From DATDRS01 sp035291605 (GTDB taxonomy: Bacteria > Chloroflexota > Anaerolineae > Anaerolineales > UBA6663): DNA of 7,012 nucleotides. The notes under the pieces were generated by a model. The model made no database searches. It was not told the DNA's origin and was given only the letters and a program-made list of their open reading frames with translations. Position numbers and translations under genes: made by a program. The stretch spans positions 1 through 7,012 of the forward strand of contig DATDRS010000220.1 in assembly GCA_035291605.1 (NCBI GenBank). Direction: 5' to 3'. Within the stretch, counting starts at the first letter, position 1; each line of letters opens with the position of its first letter. This document shows, piece after piece, positions 1 through 6,295 of this stretch.

Positions 1-852
1 ATCCCCGACATGGCCATGGCGCGCGACCACACGGCCGGCTGGCGCTACAGACTTTACCGGGCGCTGGCGCTCGGTTGGCGCGGCACCGAGGCCGAGTGGC
101 ACAAACTGCACCGTGCGCTGGGCATCTTCTCGGTCGCCATCATCCCCATCTTCCTGTCCGTCCACTCGATCGTGTCGTGGGATTTTGCAGTCACGATCCA
201 GCCGCGCTGGCACAGCACCATCTTTGCGCCCTACTTCGTCATCGGCGCCGTCTATTCCGGCCTGTCGGCGCTGGCGAGCATCCTGGTGATTGTGCGCCGG
301 GGGATGCGGTTGCAGGAGTTCCTGCGCGCCGAGCACTTCGACGCGCTGGGCAAACTGGTGTTGGTCGCCGGCATGGCCTGGACCTACTTCTGGTTTTCTG
401 GGTTTATCGTGGAATGGTACGGCAACGAGCCGGTCGCGCGCGAATTGATCCGCCAGGAAGTGTCCGGCCGCCTGGCGCCGCTCTTCTATCTGCAGATGAG
501 CGCCAACTTGATCCCGATCGGGTTATTGGTCTTCAGGAGAGTGCGCACGACCCCGGCGTTGCTCCTGGCGGTCACCTTACTGGTCAACGTCGGCATGTAC
601 ACCGAGCGCGCCCTCATCGTCATCGGCAGTTTGCAGCGCAACGATTTGCCCTTCAACTGGGGCATCTATCGCCCGACCTGGGTGGAAGTCAGCATCGTCG
701 CCATGACCTTCGCCGGTTTCACGCTACTGTACACGCTGTTCTCGCGCATCATCCCCTTCGTGCCGGTGTGGGAGATCAAGGAAGGCCGCCTGCGCTATAC
801 CATGCGGCGCATCGGGCGGCTGCTGGTGCCGACGGCGGCGGAGATCGAATAG
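1..852 (+). CDS. actC: ActC, NrfD/PsrC-like membrane subunit of alternative complex III (C-terminal part)
   Basis: The reading frame is open from the first base, so the gene starts upstream and only the last 283 codons are present; the ATG at 10 is internal. At least six hydrophobic helices are visible, at about window codons 39-62, 76-98, 117-139, 159-178, 187-209 and 229-254. Family-type motifs are IPDMAMARD at the start, HSIVSWDFA (codons 55-63) and NVGMYTERALIV (codons 196-207). NrfD/PsrC-family subunits are integral membrane proteins carrying the quinol site; in ACIII, ActC passes quinol electrons to the iron-sulfur and heme subunits. ActD and ActE follow directly, which separates it from polysulfide or nitrite reductase homologues. 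Full-length members have about 450 residues, so roughly the first third is missing. The call as an ActC-type NrfD protein is firm; the individual proton-path residues were not mapped. Confidence 0.9.
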   Translation: MPDMAMARDHTAGWRYRLYRALALGWRGTEAEWHKLHRALGIFSVAIIPIFLSVHSIVSWDFAVTIQPRWHSTIFAPYFVIGAVYSGLSALASILVIVRRGMRLQEFLRAEHFDALGKLVLVAGMAWTYFWFSGFIVEWYGNEPVARELIRQEVSGRLAPLFYLQMSANLIPIGLLVFRRVRTTPALLLAVTLLVNVGMYTERALIVIGSLQRNDLPFNWGIYRPTWVEVSIVAMTFAGFTLLYTLFSRIIPFVPVWEIKEGRLRYTMRRIGRLLVPTAAEIE

Positions 853-895
853 CGATGGTTCATTTCTATCAGGCGATGGACCGGTGTTGCCCACG

Positions 896-1420
896 ATGAG
901 CGCCCCTCTCACTCTGATGGCCCTCTTCCATGAGGGCACCCAAACGGCCGGAGCGATCGACGATCTGCACGCGCTCGGCATTCCGGACGAGAAGATGGTG
1001 GTGATCACCGGCGTGCCGTACCCCGAGGGTGCGCTGGGGCGGCACCGCGAGTGGCTGACGCTGCCGTATATCGTGCTGGCCGGGGCAGTCGGCGGGTTGC
1101 TGTTCGGCCTGTTCCTGTCGGCCATTACCCCGCACCTGTATCGCCTTGATGTGGGTGGCCATCCCCCCGTCGGCTTTCCGCCCACCGCGATCATCATCTT
1201 CGTCTTTACGATGATGGCCACTATCGTCTCGACGTTTCTGGGCGTCCTGTGGGAAATGAACTTCCCCCGATTTGGCCCGGCTCCTTACCACAGGCTTGTC
1301 ACCGATGGACACCTGGCGGTATTGCTGGAATACCCGGCCGAGCTGGAGGCCAGCGTGCGCCAGACTCTCGAAGCTCGCCACGCTCATCACGTCGGCGAAC
1401 CGGAAAGGGTGGCCCTGTGA
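896..1420 (+). CDS. actD: ActD, DUF3341 membrane subunit of alternative complex III
   Basis: A 174-residue protein starting MSAPLTLMALFHEG. It has an N-terminal soluble segment (about 1-50), two hydrophobic helices (about 56-78 and 97-119) joined by a loop with HPPVGFPP, and a C-terminal soluble segment (about 125-174). This two-helix layout with flanking soluble parts is typical of DUF3341/ActD. ActD has no cofactor and is a structural subunit, possibly linked to proton translocation; that role is not settled. The ATG at 896 is preferred. An in-frame GTG at 884 would add four residues and has an AGG at 871-873 as a possible ribosome site, so it remains possible. The stop overlaps the actE start as GTGA (1417-1420), which implies translational coupling. 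Position between actC and actE supports the call more strongly than the sequence alone. Confidence 0.85.
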   Translation: MSAPLTLMALFHEGTQTAGAIDDLHALGIPDEKMVVITGVPYPEGALGRHREWLTLPYIVLAGAVGGLLFGLFLSAITPHLYRLDVGGHPPVGFPPTAIIIFVFTMMATIVSTFLGVLWEMNFPRFGPAPYHRLVTDGHLAVLLEYPAELEASVRQTLEARHAHHVGEPERVAL

Positions 1421-1932
1421 ACCCTCGCCTGCGGCGCGGCTTGCTCATCATCGGGTTGGTCCTGACGCCCTTCGTCGTCGGGCTGCTGTTCACGTTCGAG
1501 ATCATCAAGATCCGTTTTCCCACCGACATGGCCGACCAAGCGTCGGTGAATGATCAGGAAGGCCCGCGGCGCCTGCCGCCCGACGGCGCGGTGCCGGTGC
1601 AGGGGCTGGCGGTGATCCCCGAAGAGTTTCCGGTCAACCCTGTGCCAGCCGATGAGGTCTCGCTCCAGCGTGGCGCGATTCTATACGGCATCCATTGCCA
1701 GATGTGTCACGGCGCGCAGGGACACGGCGACGGGCCGCTGGCGACTTACTTCGACCGAACGCCTCAGAACCTCACCAGCCCGCATGTCACCGCCGAGTTC
1801 GACGGCCTAGTCTACCTGACTCTCGCTCAAGGCTTCGGCCAGATGCCCGCGCTGGCCGAGAACCTGACGCCACGCGAGCGCTGGGACGTAGTCAACTATG
1901 TCCGCACCTTGCCGTTTGGGAGTGGCGAGTGA
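1417..1932 (+). CDS. actE: ActE, membrane-anchored mono-heme cytochrome c of alternative complex III
   Basis: A 171-residue protein with GTG start, chosen because AAAGGGTGG lies just upstream and because it gives a 4-bp overlap with actD. Residues 8-28 form one hydrophobic N-terminal segment after an Arg-rich start (NPRLRRG), so the protein should be anchored with its heme domain outside the membrane. No lipobox cysteine is visible. The heme c motif is CQMCH at 94-98, followed by GAQGHGDGPL. The likely sixth axial ligand is Met143 in GQMPAL, and the domain ends with the usual RWDVVNYVRTL helix. In ACIII, this mono-heme subunit collects electrons derived from quinol and offers them to soluble or oxidase-bound carriers. 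The last codons (GSGE, stop) lie inside a tandem heptamer repeat (1920-1947), so the extreme C-terminus may be recently altered. Confidence 0.88.
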   Translation: MNPRLRRGLLIIGLVLTPFVVGLLFTFEIIKIRFPTDMADQASVNDQEGPRRLPPDGAVPVQGLAVIPEEFPVNPVPADEVSLQRGAILYGIHCQMCHGAQGHGDGPLATYFDRTPQNLTSPHVTAEFDGLVYLTLAQGFGQMPALAENLTPRERWDVVNYVRTLPFGSGE

Positions 1933-1947
1933 CGAGTGGCGAGTGAC
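1920..1947 (+). repeat. Tandem duplication of a 14-bp unit (four GAGTGRC heptamers)
   Basis: The unit GAGTGGCGAGTGAC occurs twice in perfect tandem, at 1920-1933 and 1934-1947. Each unit is itself two near-identical heptamers (GAGTGGC, GAGTGAC). The first copy encodes the last ActE codons and its TGA stop. The second supplies an in-frame GTG (1936) upstream of the next gene. It looks like slippage or a spreading simple repeat at the gene junction. Confidence 0.85.
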
Positions 1948-1980
1948 GCGACACCCGACACAACTGGCGAGGTACACAGA

Positions 1981-3048
1981 ATGCTCATACGTCTCACGCT
2001 ACGCGCTTTACGTTTCACGCTTCTGCTCGTCAGCCTGACTCTGTTCCTGGAGGCGTGCGCCGCGCCGCGCAGCCTCCCCGCCGGCCCCACCCCCATCCCC
2101 ACCCTCATCCCGGCCACCGAACCGGTCAGCTCCCTTGGGGCAACGCCCGCGCCGTCATTTGCCATCCTGAGTTATCCGGCGCGGCTGCCCTCGGCTGCGC
2201 TCGGCCAGCCGCTCTATCAAACCCACTGCGCCCGCTGCCACGGCGCGGACGGCAAAGGCGTCGTCCCCGGGGCGCGCAACTTCAACGACTGGGATTACAT
2301 GCGCGGTGAAAGCCCGGCTTACTTCTATGCGAGTGTCGCCCAAGGGCGCGGTCAAATGCCCTCGTTCAGGGATAACTTGACCTCGGACGAACTGTGGGAC
2401 GTCGTGTTCTACGTCTGGCGCTTCTCCACGCACCGCGAAACCCTTGCCCTCGGCAAGAGCATCTTTGAGACAAACTGCGTGGCCTGCCACGGGGCCGACG
2501 GCGTGGGCCGGGTGCTGGGCGCGGCCGACTTCACCGACCTGCGGTTTGTTGACGACAGCGCCCCTCGCGATTTCTATCTGACCGTCACCCAGGGCAAGGG
2601 CTCGATGCCGGCCTGGCAGGGGCGCCTGTCGCAGGGCGAACGTTGGGCGGTGATTGACTTCCTGCGCACGTTCTCCTATGACCCGGCCCTGCCTGGGGAG
2701 GTCGCCGCGGTTCCTCCGCCGACGGCGACTGCCGCCGCGGTCGCGTGTGACCCGACCTATCTTTCGCAGTCTAACCCTTTTGCCTGGGACGATTCGGCCG
2801 CCATCGCCTCCGGCCAGGCGATCTATGATCAGGCCTGCGCCATATGCCACGGCGCGGACGGGTCAGGCGCCCTGCCAGGCGCGCCCGACCTCACGACTGC
2901 TCAGACGCAGAGCGCGCTGCGCGCGGATGGCGGGGCGTCTCTCTGCATTGTCGCCGAGGGCCAGAAAACCATGCCGAGTTGGAAAGACACGTTCACGCTC
3001 GAGCAAATGTGGCAAATGTTGACCTACATAGGATCCCTGGGGAAGTGA
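1981..3048 (+). CDS. Triheme c-type cytochrome lipoprotein, ACIII-associated
   Basis: A 355-residue protein. The ATG at 1981 is chosen because GAGG lies about 8 bases upstream and because it gives a clean lipoprotein signal: hydrophobic residues 11-23, then lipobox LEAC with Cys26. An in-frame GTG at 1936 would add 15 polar residues ahead of the signal. A Pro/Thr-rich linker (about 30-57) leads to three successive class I cytochrome c domains. Heme motifs are CARCH (83-87), CVACH (166-170) and CAICH (286-290), each followed by GADG; likely axial methionines are Met126, Met209 and Met331. A second Pro/Ala linker (about 240-255) precedes domain three, which has two extra cysteines (256 and 322) that could form a disulfide. 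Lying 48 bp after actE, it probably carries electrons from ACIII to a terminal oxidase or soluble acceptor; this partner is inferred. No standard gene name is known to me. Confidence 0.88.
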   Translation: MLIRLTLRALRFTLLLVSLTLFLEACAAPRSLPAGPTPIPTLIPATEPVSSLGATPAPSFAILSYPARLPSAALGQPLYQTHCARCHGADGKGVVPGARNFNDWDYMRGESPAYFYASVAQGRGQMPSFRDNLTSDELWDVVFYVWRFSTHRETLALGKSIFETNCVACHGADGVGRVLGAADFTDLRFVDDSAPRDFYLTVTQGKGSMPAWQGRLSQGERWAVIDFLRTFSYDPALPGEVAAVPPPTATAAAVACDPTYLSQSNPFAWDDSAAIASGQAIYDQACAICHGADGSGALPGAPDLTTAQTQSALRADGGASLCIVAEGQKTMPSWKDTFTLEQMWQMLTYIGSLGK

Positions 3049-3064
3049 AAAAGAGATCGCAGCC

Positions 3065-3082
3065 ATCCGGCCTAAGCCGAAT
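3065..3082. terminator. Small hairpin between convergent cytochrome operon and tRNA-Asp
   Basis: ATCCGGC and GCCGAAT flank a four-base CTAA loop, giving a 7-bp stem with one G-T pair. It lies 16 bases after the triheme cytochrome stop and 28 bases beyond the tRNA 3' end. On the - strand a run of five T follows (3052-3048), but 12 bases away; on the + strand there is none. A weak bidirectional terminator is possible but not convincing. Confidence 0.3.
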
Positions 3083-3110
3083 AACTACGACCTCCTGGTG
3101 TTGTCGCCTG

Positions 3111-3184
3111 CGGTCCCGACGGGATTCGAACCCGCGATCTCGGCCTTGACAGGGCCGCATGTTTGGCCGCTACACCACGGGACC
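3111..3184 (-). tRNA. tRNA-Asp (anticodon GTC)
   Basis: The - strand folds as a full cloverleaf of 74 bases. The acceptor stem GGTCCCG/CGGGACC is perfect, the D stem is GTGT/ACAT with one G-U pair, the anticodon stem CGGCC/GGCCG is perfect around loop CTGTCAA, the variable region is AGATC, and the T arm is GCGGG-TTCGAAT-CCCGT. The anticodon is GTC (Asp) and the discriminator base is G, as expected for tRNA-Asp. The 3' CCA is not encoded (GCA follows), so it must be added after transcription. It sits between the convergent cytochrome operon and the threonine aldolase gene, with its own promoter just upstream. Confidence 0.97.
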
Positions 3185-3200
3185 AGTGGAACGCGGCGGG

Positions 3201-3229
3201 AATATACCATAGCCAATGAGGGGCGTCAA
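3201..3229 (-). promoter_or_regulatory. Sigma-70-type promoter for tRNA-Asp
   Basis: On the - strand, TTGACG (3229-3224) and TATATT (3206-3201) are separated by exactly 17 bases. The -10 box ends 16 bases before the tRNA 5' end, leaving a leader of about 9-10 bases. Spacing and both boxes are near consensus, and the site lies in the short gap after the threonine aldolase stop, so the tRNA can be transcribed separately from the upstream gene. Confidence 0.75.
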
Positions 3230-3241
3230 TGGCATTTGATT

Positions 3242-4300
3242 TCACGCCCGCAGCACGGCGCGGATGGCGGCCACGACATTCTCGATATCCTGCGCGTTGA
3301 TCCAGTAGTGTGTGACCAGCCGGATACGGCGCGCGTCTTCGGGGTCAATCAGTATCCCCTGCGCTCGCATCCGCGCGGCGATCTCGGCGGTGTTCCGTTT
3401 GACCGAGGGCGCGAGGTTGAAGTACACCATGTTCGTCTGCGGGCTGCCGGCGTCTACCTCCAGGCCGGGGATTTCGCGCAGCCCGGCGGCCAGGCGTCGA
3501 GCGTTCGCGTGATCGTCCTCGAAGCGCTCGATCATCGTTTCGAGCGCGACGATGCCGGCCGCGGCGATGACGCCCACCTGCCGCATGCCGCCTCCCACCA
3601 TCTTGCGGTAGCGCCGCGCCTCGGCGATGAAGTCCTTCGCGCCGCACAGCACCGAGCCGACCGGCGCGCATAGGCCTTTTGAGAGGCAGAACATGGCCGA
3701 ATCCGCCGGGCCGGCGAGGTCGCTGGCCGAGACGCCGAGCGCCACCGCCGCGTTGAACAGCCGCGCCCCGTCAAGGTGCAGTTTCAACCCGCGCGCGTGC
3801 GCAAAGTCAGCGACCCGGCGCATGTACTCGACCGTGAGCGGGACGCCGCCGCAGACGTTCTGTGTGTTCTCCAGGCAGATCAGTTGGGTGCGCGGATGAT
3901 GCACGTCCTCAATGCGGATCGCGGCGGCGATGTCCGCGAGCGCCAGCGCGCCGTCCGGCTGGTTGGGGATGGGACACGCCTGCAGGCCGCCCAGCGCCGC
4001 CATGCCGCCGACTTCATTCAAGTAGATGTGGGACTCGCGCCCGACGATGACTTCCGCCCCGCGCGCCGAGGCGCAGTGGGTGAGCAGCGCCACCAGGTTC
4101 GCCATCGTCCCGGAGGCGACGAACAGCCCGGCCGCGTGCCCGGTCATCGCCGCCGCCATCTCCTGCAGGCGATTCACGGTCGGGTCGTCGCCCAGCACGT
4201 CGTCGCCGACCTCCGCGCGGGCCATCGCCGCGCGCATCGCGGGCGTGGGGTGCGTCACCGTGTCGCTGCGTAAGTCAATCAAGCCGTTCTCAAAACTCAT
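3242..4300 (-). CDS. ltaE: Low-specificity L-threonine aldolase (PLP-dependent)
   Basis: A 352-residue protein of the usual family length. It cleaves L-threonine or L-allo-threonine to glycine and acetaldehyde in the cytoplasm, using pyridoxal phosphate. Visible motifs are the N-terminal IDLRSDTVTHPTPAM, GDDVLGDDPTVNRLQ, phosphate-binding SGTMAN (63-68), the ring-stacking His91 in ESHIYLNE, LHLDGARLFNAA with Asp177 contacting the PLP nitrogen, and the Schiff-base Lys208 in CLSKGLCAPVGS. The C-terminal substrate-side RLVTHYW is present. The frame stays open upstream to 4426, but the ATG at 4300 is chosen because the conserved family start follows at once and it overlaps the upstream stop as ATGA (4297-4300). 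It is therefore probably translated from the same transcript as the small membrane protein before it. Substrate preference among beta-hydroxy amino acids cannot be read from sequence. Confidence 0.95.
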   Translation of the reverse strand: MSFENGLIDLRSDTVTHPTPAMRAAMARAEVGDDVLGDDPTVNRLQEMAAAMTGHAAGLFVASGTMANLVALLTHCASARGAEVIVGRESHIYLNEVGGMAALGGLQACPIPNQPDGALALADIAAAIRIEDVHHPRTQLICLENTQNVCGGVPLTVEYMRRVADFAHARGLKLHLDGARLFNAAVALGVSASDLAGPADSAMFCLSKGLCAPVGSVLCGAKDFIAEARRYRKMVGGGMRQVGVIAAAGIVALETMIERFEDDHANARRLAAGLREIPGLEVDAGSPQTNMVYFNLAPSVKRNTAEIAARMRAQGILIDPEDARRIRLVTHYWINAQDIENVVAAIRAVLRA

Positions 4301-4635
4301 GGCGCAGGCGTTCCCTGAAAGTAGTATCGAAGCAGCGAGCCGGCTCCGCCGACGAGCAGCGCGCCCCAGAACGTCAGGTAGATCGCCTGCCAGAGGCACC
4401 CGGCGCAACTCAACCCGACGCCCCACGCGGCGCGGCGGGCGGCGGGCTTATCGGCGAGGCGCAGGCTCTGGCGGCGGCTCAGCCATCCGCCGACAAGCGC
4501 GACGCCCGCAAAGGGCAGGCCCATGAGCGTGGTGACTGGGGTCGGCAGGACGGTGGAAAAGATGATCCACAGCACCGCCGAGATTAAGCTGAGAGTGGCC
4601 CAGAGGCGGTGCGTCGTTGAAGTCCCATGGTTCAA
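4297..4635 (-). CDS. Small hydrophobic membrane protein of unknown function
   Basis: A 112-residue protein that I do not recognise. It has hydrophobic helices at about 12-31 and 35-52, a short basic loop (SRRQSLRLADKPAARR, 53-68), then a long hydrophobic stretch from about 69 to 105 that may hold one or two helices. A CAGC motif lies at 77-80. The positive-inside rule puts the Arg-rich loop in the cytoplasm. The TTG at 4635 is the only standard start in the open stretch after the upstream in-frame stop, and a purine-rich GAAGAGAAG precedes it. Its stop overlaps the threonine aldolase ATG by 4 bp, which supports it as a real translated gene. rluD ends 69 bp upstream. Function and start are uncertain; existence is likely from the overlap and from hydrophobic residues spaced as in a genuine membrane protein. 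Confidence 0.65.
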   Translation of the reverse strand: MNHGTSTTHRLWATLSLISAVLWIIFSTVLPTPVTTLMGLPFAGVALVGGWLSRRQSLRLADKPAARRAAWGVGLSCAGCLWQAIYLTFWGALLVGGAGSLLRYYFQGTPAP

Positions 4636-4679
4636 TGGACGCTTCTCTTCTTGAGCACGCTGATAAACGCCGAGAAACC

Positions 4680-4705
4680 GTGGTAACGACTTAAGTCGTT
4701 ACCAC
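4680..4705. repeat. Perfect 26-bp palindrome after rluD
   Basis: GTGGTAACGAC, a central TTAA, then the exact reverse complement GTCGTTACCAC. It can form an 11-bp stem with a 4-base loop on either strand. Its right end overlaps the last base of the rluD stop codon (TAG, 4707-4705). No T run follows on the - strand, so it is not a canonical Rho-independent terminator. A REP-like or MITE-like dispersed element, an mRNA-processing hairpin or a protein-binding site are all possible. Confidence 0.9.
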
Positions 4706-5625
4706 TATGATCGCCGCAGCCCGTTCAGAATCCGCGCCAGTTCCGGCGGCAGCGGCGCTTCAAAAATCTTCGTCTCCCCGCTGCCAGGCAATTTGAGCGA
4801 GAGGCGGGCGGCGTGCAGGAAGTGCCGCGCCAGGGGCAGCGTGGGCGCGCGCCGGCCGTAAACCGTGTCGCCGACGAGCGGGCATTTCAAGTAGGCGAAG
4901 TGCAGACGAATCTGGTGCGTGCGCCCGGTGAGCAGCCGCGCCTCGACCAGCGTGTGCGCGGTGAATTTCTCCAGGACTTTGTATTCCGTGACCGCCGGGC
5001 GGCCCCGGCGCTCAGGCACTACCGCCATGCGCTTGCGGTCCTTCGCGTCGCGCCCAATCGGAGCCTCGATCCGCCCCGTGTCCGTCGGGGGGCGGCCGTC
5101 GAGCAGCGCCAGGTAAACCTTCTCGACCTCGCGCTCCTTGAACTGGCGCTGCAATTCCCGGTGCGCCTGGTCGTTCTTGGCGACGACGATCAGGCCGGAA
5201 GTATCCTTGTCCAGCCGGTGGACGATGCCGGGACGCTGCTCGTCGCCCACGCCCTCCAGGTCGGGATCATAGCCGAGCACCGCGTTCACCAGCGTTCCCT
5301 GAAAGTGCCCTGCCGCCGGATGCACGACCATCCCGGCGGGCTTGTGAATGACCATCAGATCGTCGTCCTCGAAGACGATGTCGAGAGGAATTTCTTCGGG
5401 TTGGGCGCGCGAGGGGGCCGCCGGGGGGATGCGGACCTCGACGGTGGAGGCGCGCTCCAGGCGCTGCCCCGGCTTCGTCGCCGCCCGTCCGTTCAGCGTG
5501 ACAAACCCATCGTCAATGAGCCGCTGAATCTGCGTGCGCGAAAGCTCGCTCAGCGCCGCGGCAATGACCTTGTCCAGCCGCTCGCCGCCGGCTTCGGTTT
5601 CAAAAGTGATCACGCGCTCAGTCAC
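4705..5625 (-). CDS. rluD: RluA/RluD-family 23S rRNA pseudouridine synthase
   Basis: A 306-residue protein of normal family length. It converts specific uridines of RNA to pseudouridine, most likely in 23S rRNA. An N-terminal S4 RNA-binding domain (about 15-75, with ERLDKVIAAALSELSRTQIQRLI) is followed by the catalytic PseudoU_synth_2 domain (about 85-250). The catalytic Asp139 lies in HRLDKDTSGLIVVAK, and further family motifs are HKPAGMVVHP (94-103) and LLTGRTHQIRLHFAY (231-245). The start is GTG at 5625, two bases after the lspA stop, with no strong ribosome site, so translation is probably coupled to lspA. A second GTG at codon 5 is an alternative. lspA-rluD adjacency is common in bacteria. 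RluD is the best subtype given the S4 domain, but which uridines it modifies is not provable here. Confidence 0.93.
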   Translation of the reverse strand: MTERVITFETEAGGERLDKVIAAALSELSRTQIQRLIDDGFVTLNGRAATKPGQRLERASTVEVRIPPAAPSRAQPEEIPLDIVFEDDDLMVIHKPAGMVVHPAAGHFQGTLVNAVLGYDPDLEGVGDEQRPGIVHRLDKDTSGLIVVAKNDQAHRELQRQFKEREVEKVYLALLDGRPPTDTGRIEAPIGRDAKDRKRMAVVPERRGRPAVTEYKVLEKFTAHTLVEARLLTGRTHQIRLHFAYLKCPLVGDTVYGRRAPTLPLARHFLHAARLSLKLPGSGETKIFEAPLPPELARILNGLRRS

Positions 5626-5627
5626 GC

Positions 5628-6185
5628 TCAGGAGGCTTGGCCCAGGTCTACCGGCTCGGGCGGCGGGGCGTCCGCCAGCCGGTTCTTATCGGCGCGCGCC
5701 TCGAACCACATGAGCAGCGCCAGCAGCGCCACGCCCGTGCTGATGCTCGCGTCGGCCACGTTGAAGATGGCGAAGGTCCCCACGCTCACGAAATCGGTGA
5801 CGGTGCCGAAGGCGATGCGGTCAATCAGGTTGCCGACCGCCCCGCCCAGCTGCAGGCCGAGCGCGATCCGCATCCACCACTGGCCGGGCGGCAACTGGCG
5901 CGTGTAGTAGAGGATCACCAGCGACACGAGGATGGCGACGACCAAGAACAGGTTGCCGCTGGCTTTGAACAGGCCGAAGGCCGCGCCTGTGTTGTTGATG
6001 TGCAAAATGCGCGTGTAGGGCGCGAGCCAGGGGAAGGGGCTCCAGCTTTCGTTGAGCGCCAGGTTCACGCGCACGAGGTGCTTGGTGTACTGATCGAAGA
6101 AGATCACCAGCGCCGCCAGCAGGTACACCAGGGTTTGGTTCAGGATTTTCTTCAACACGATGCTCCGCTTTGTCTGGCCGGTCAT
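5628..6185 (-). CDS. lspA: Lipoprotein signal peptidase (signal peptidase II)
   Basis: A 185-residue integral membrane aspartyl protease that removes signal peptides from prolipoproteins after diacylglyceryl modification. The conserved signature elements are all present: DQYTKHLV (31-38), NNTGAAFGLF (64-73), GGAVGNLIDRI (114-124), and the two catalytic aspartates Asp131 (TVTDFV) and Asp145 (FNVADASI). Four hydrophobic helices fit the known fold (about 16-31, 77-94, 106-122 and 146-162). ATG at 6185 is chosen because GGAGGG lies 9 bases upstream; an in-frame GTG at 6206 would add only seven Gly-rich residues. A promoter lies about 110 bases upstream. It is probably the first gene of a run continuing into rluD. 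One likely client in this same window is the triheme lipoprotein. The C-terminal tail after about 163 is polar and Pro-rich, as in many members. Confidence 0.96.
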   Translation of the reverse strand: MTGQTKRSIVLKKILNQTLVYLLAALVIFFDQYTKHLVRVNLALNESWSPFPWLAPYTRILHINNTGAAFGLFKASGNLFLVVAILVSLVILYYTRQLPPGQWWMRIALGLQLGGAVGNLIDRIAFGTVTDFVSVGTFAIFNVADASISTGVALLALLMWFEARADKNRLADAPPPEPVDLGQAS

Positions 6186-6211
6186 AGCGAGGCGCCCTCC
6201 CCCCACACCCT

Positions 6212-6243
6212 GGGGGATTGCTTCGCTTCGCTCGCCATGATGA
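6212..6243 (-). repeat. Dispersed-repeat-like element with GCGAGCGAAGCGAAGCAATC core
   Basis: On the - strand the core reads GCGAGCGAAGCGAAGCAATC followed by a C run; translated in one frame it gives WRAKRSNP. Cores of this kind are a well-known intergenic repeat in many bacterial genomes, often mis-annotated as small RAKRSNP proteins. It lies in the lspA 5' untranslated region. Only one copy is in the window, so its repetitive nature is inferred from general knowledge. Confidence 0.6.
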
Positions 6244-6295
6244 TTGCCCCAAAGGTGACCGCTTCAAAAGCTCACCCGATCAAGACCGGAGGCGC

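Noticed and set aside
2155..2850. 231-codon - strand open frame opposite the triheme cytochrome
   Set aside because: The opposite strand has three intact heme domains with a lipoprotein signal; the antisense frame has no recognisable motif.
4301..4426. N-terminal extension of threonine aldolase to 4426
   Set aside because: The extra 42 residues are Arg-rich, overlap the upstream membrane protein gene, and precede the conserved family start at 4300.
4813..5907. Long + strand open frame of 364 codons opposite rluD and lspA
   Set aside because: It lies antisense to two well-recognised genes, is rich in Arg and Ala as expected of a GC-rich shadow frame, and shows no domain of its own.
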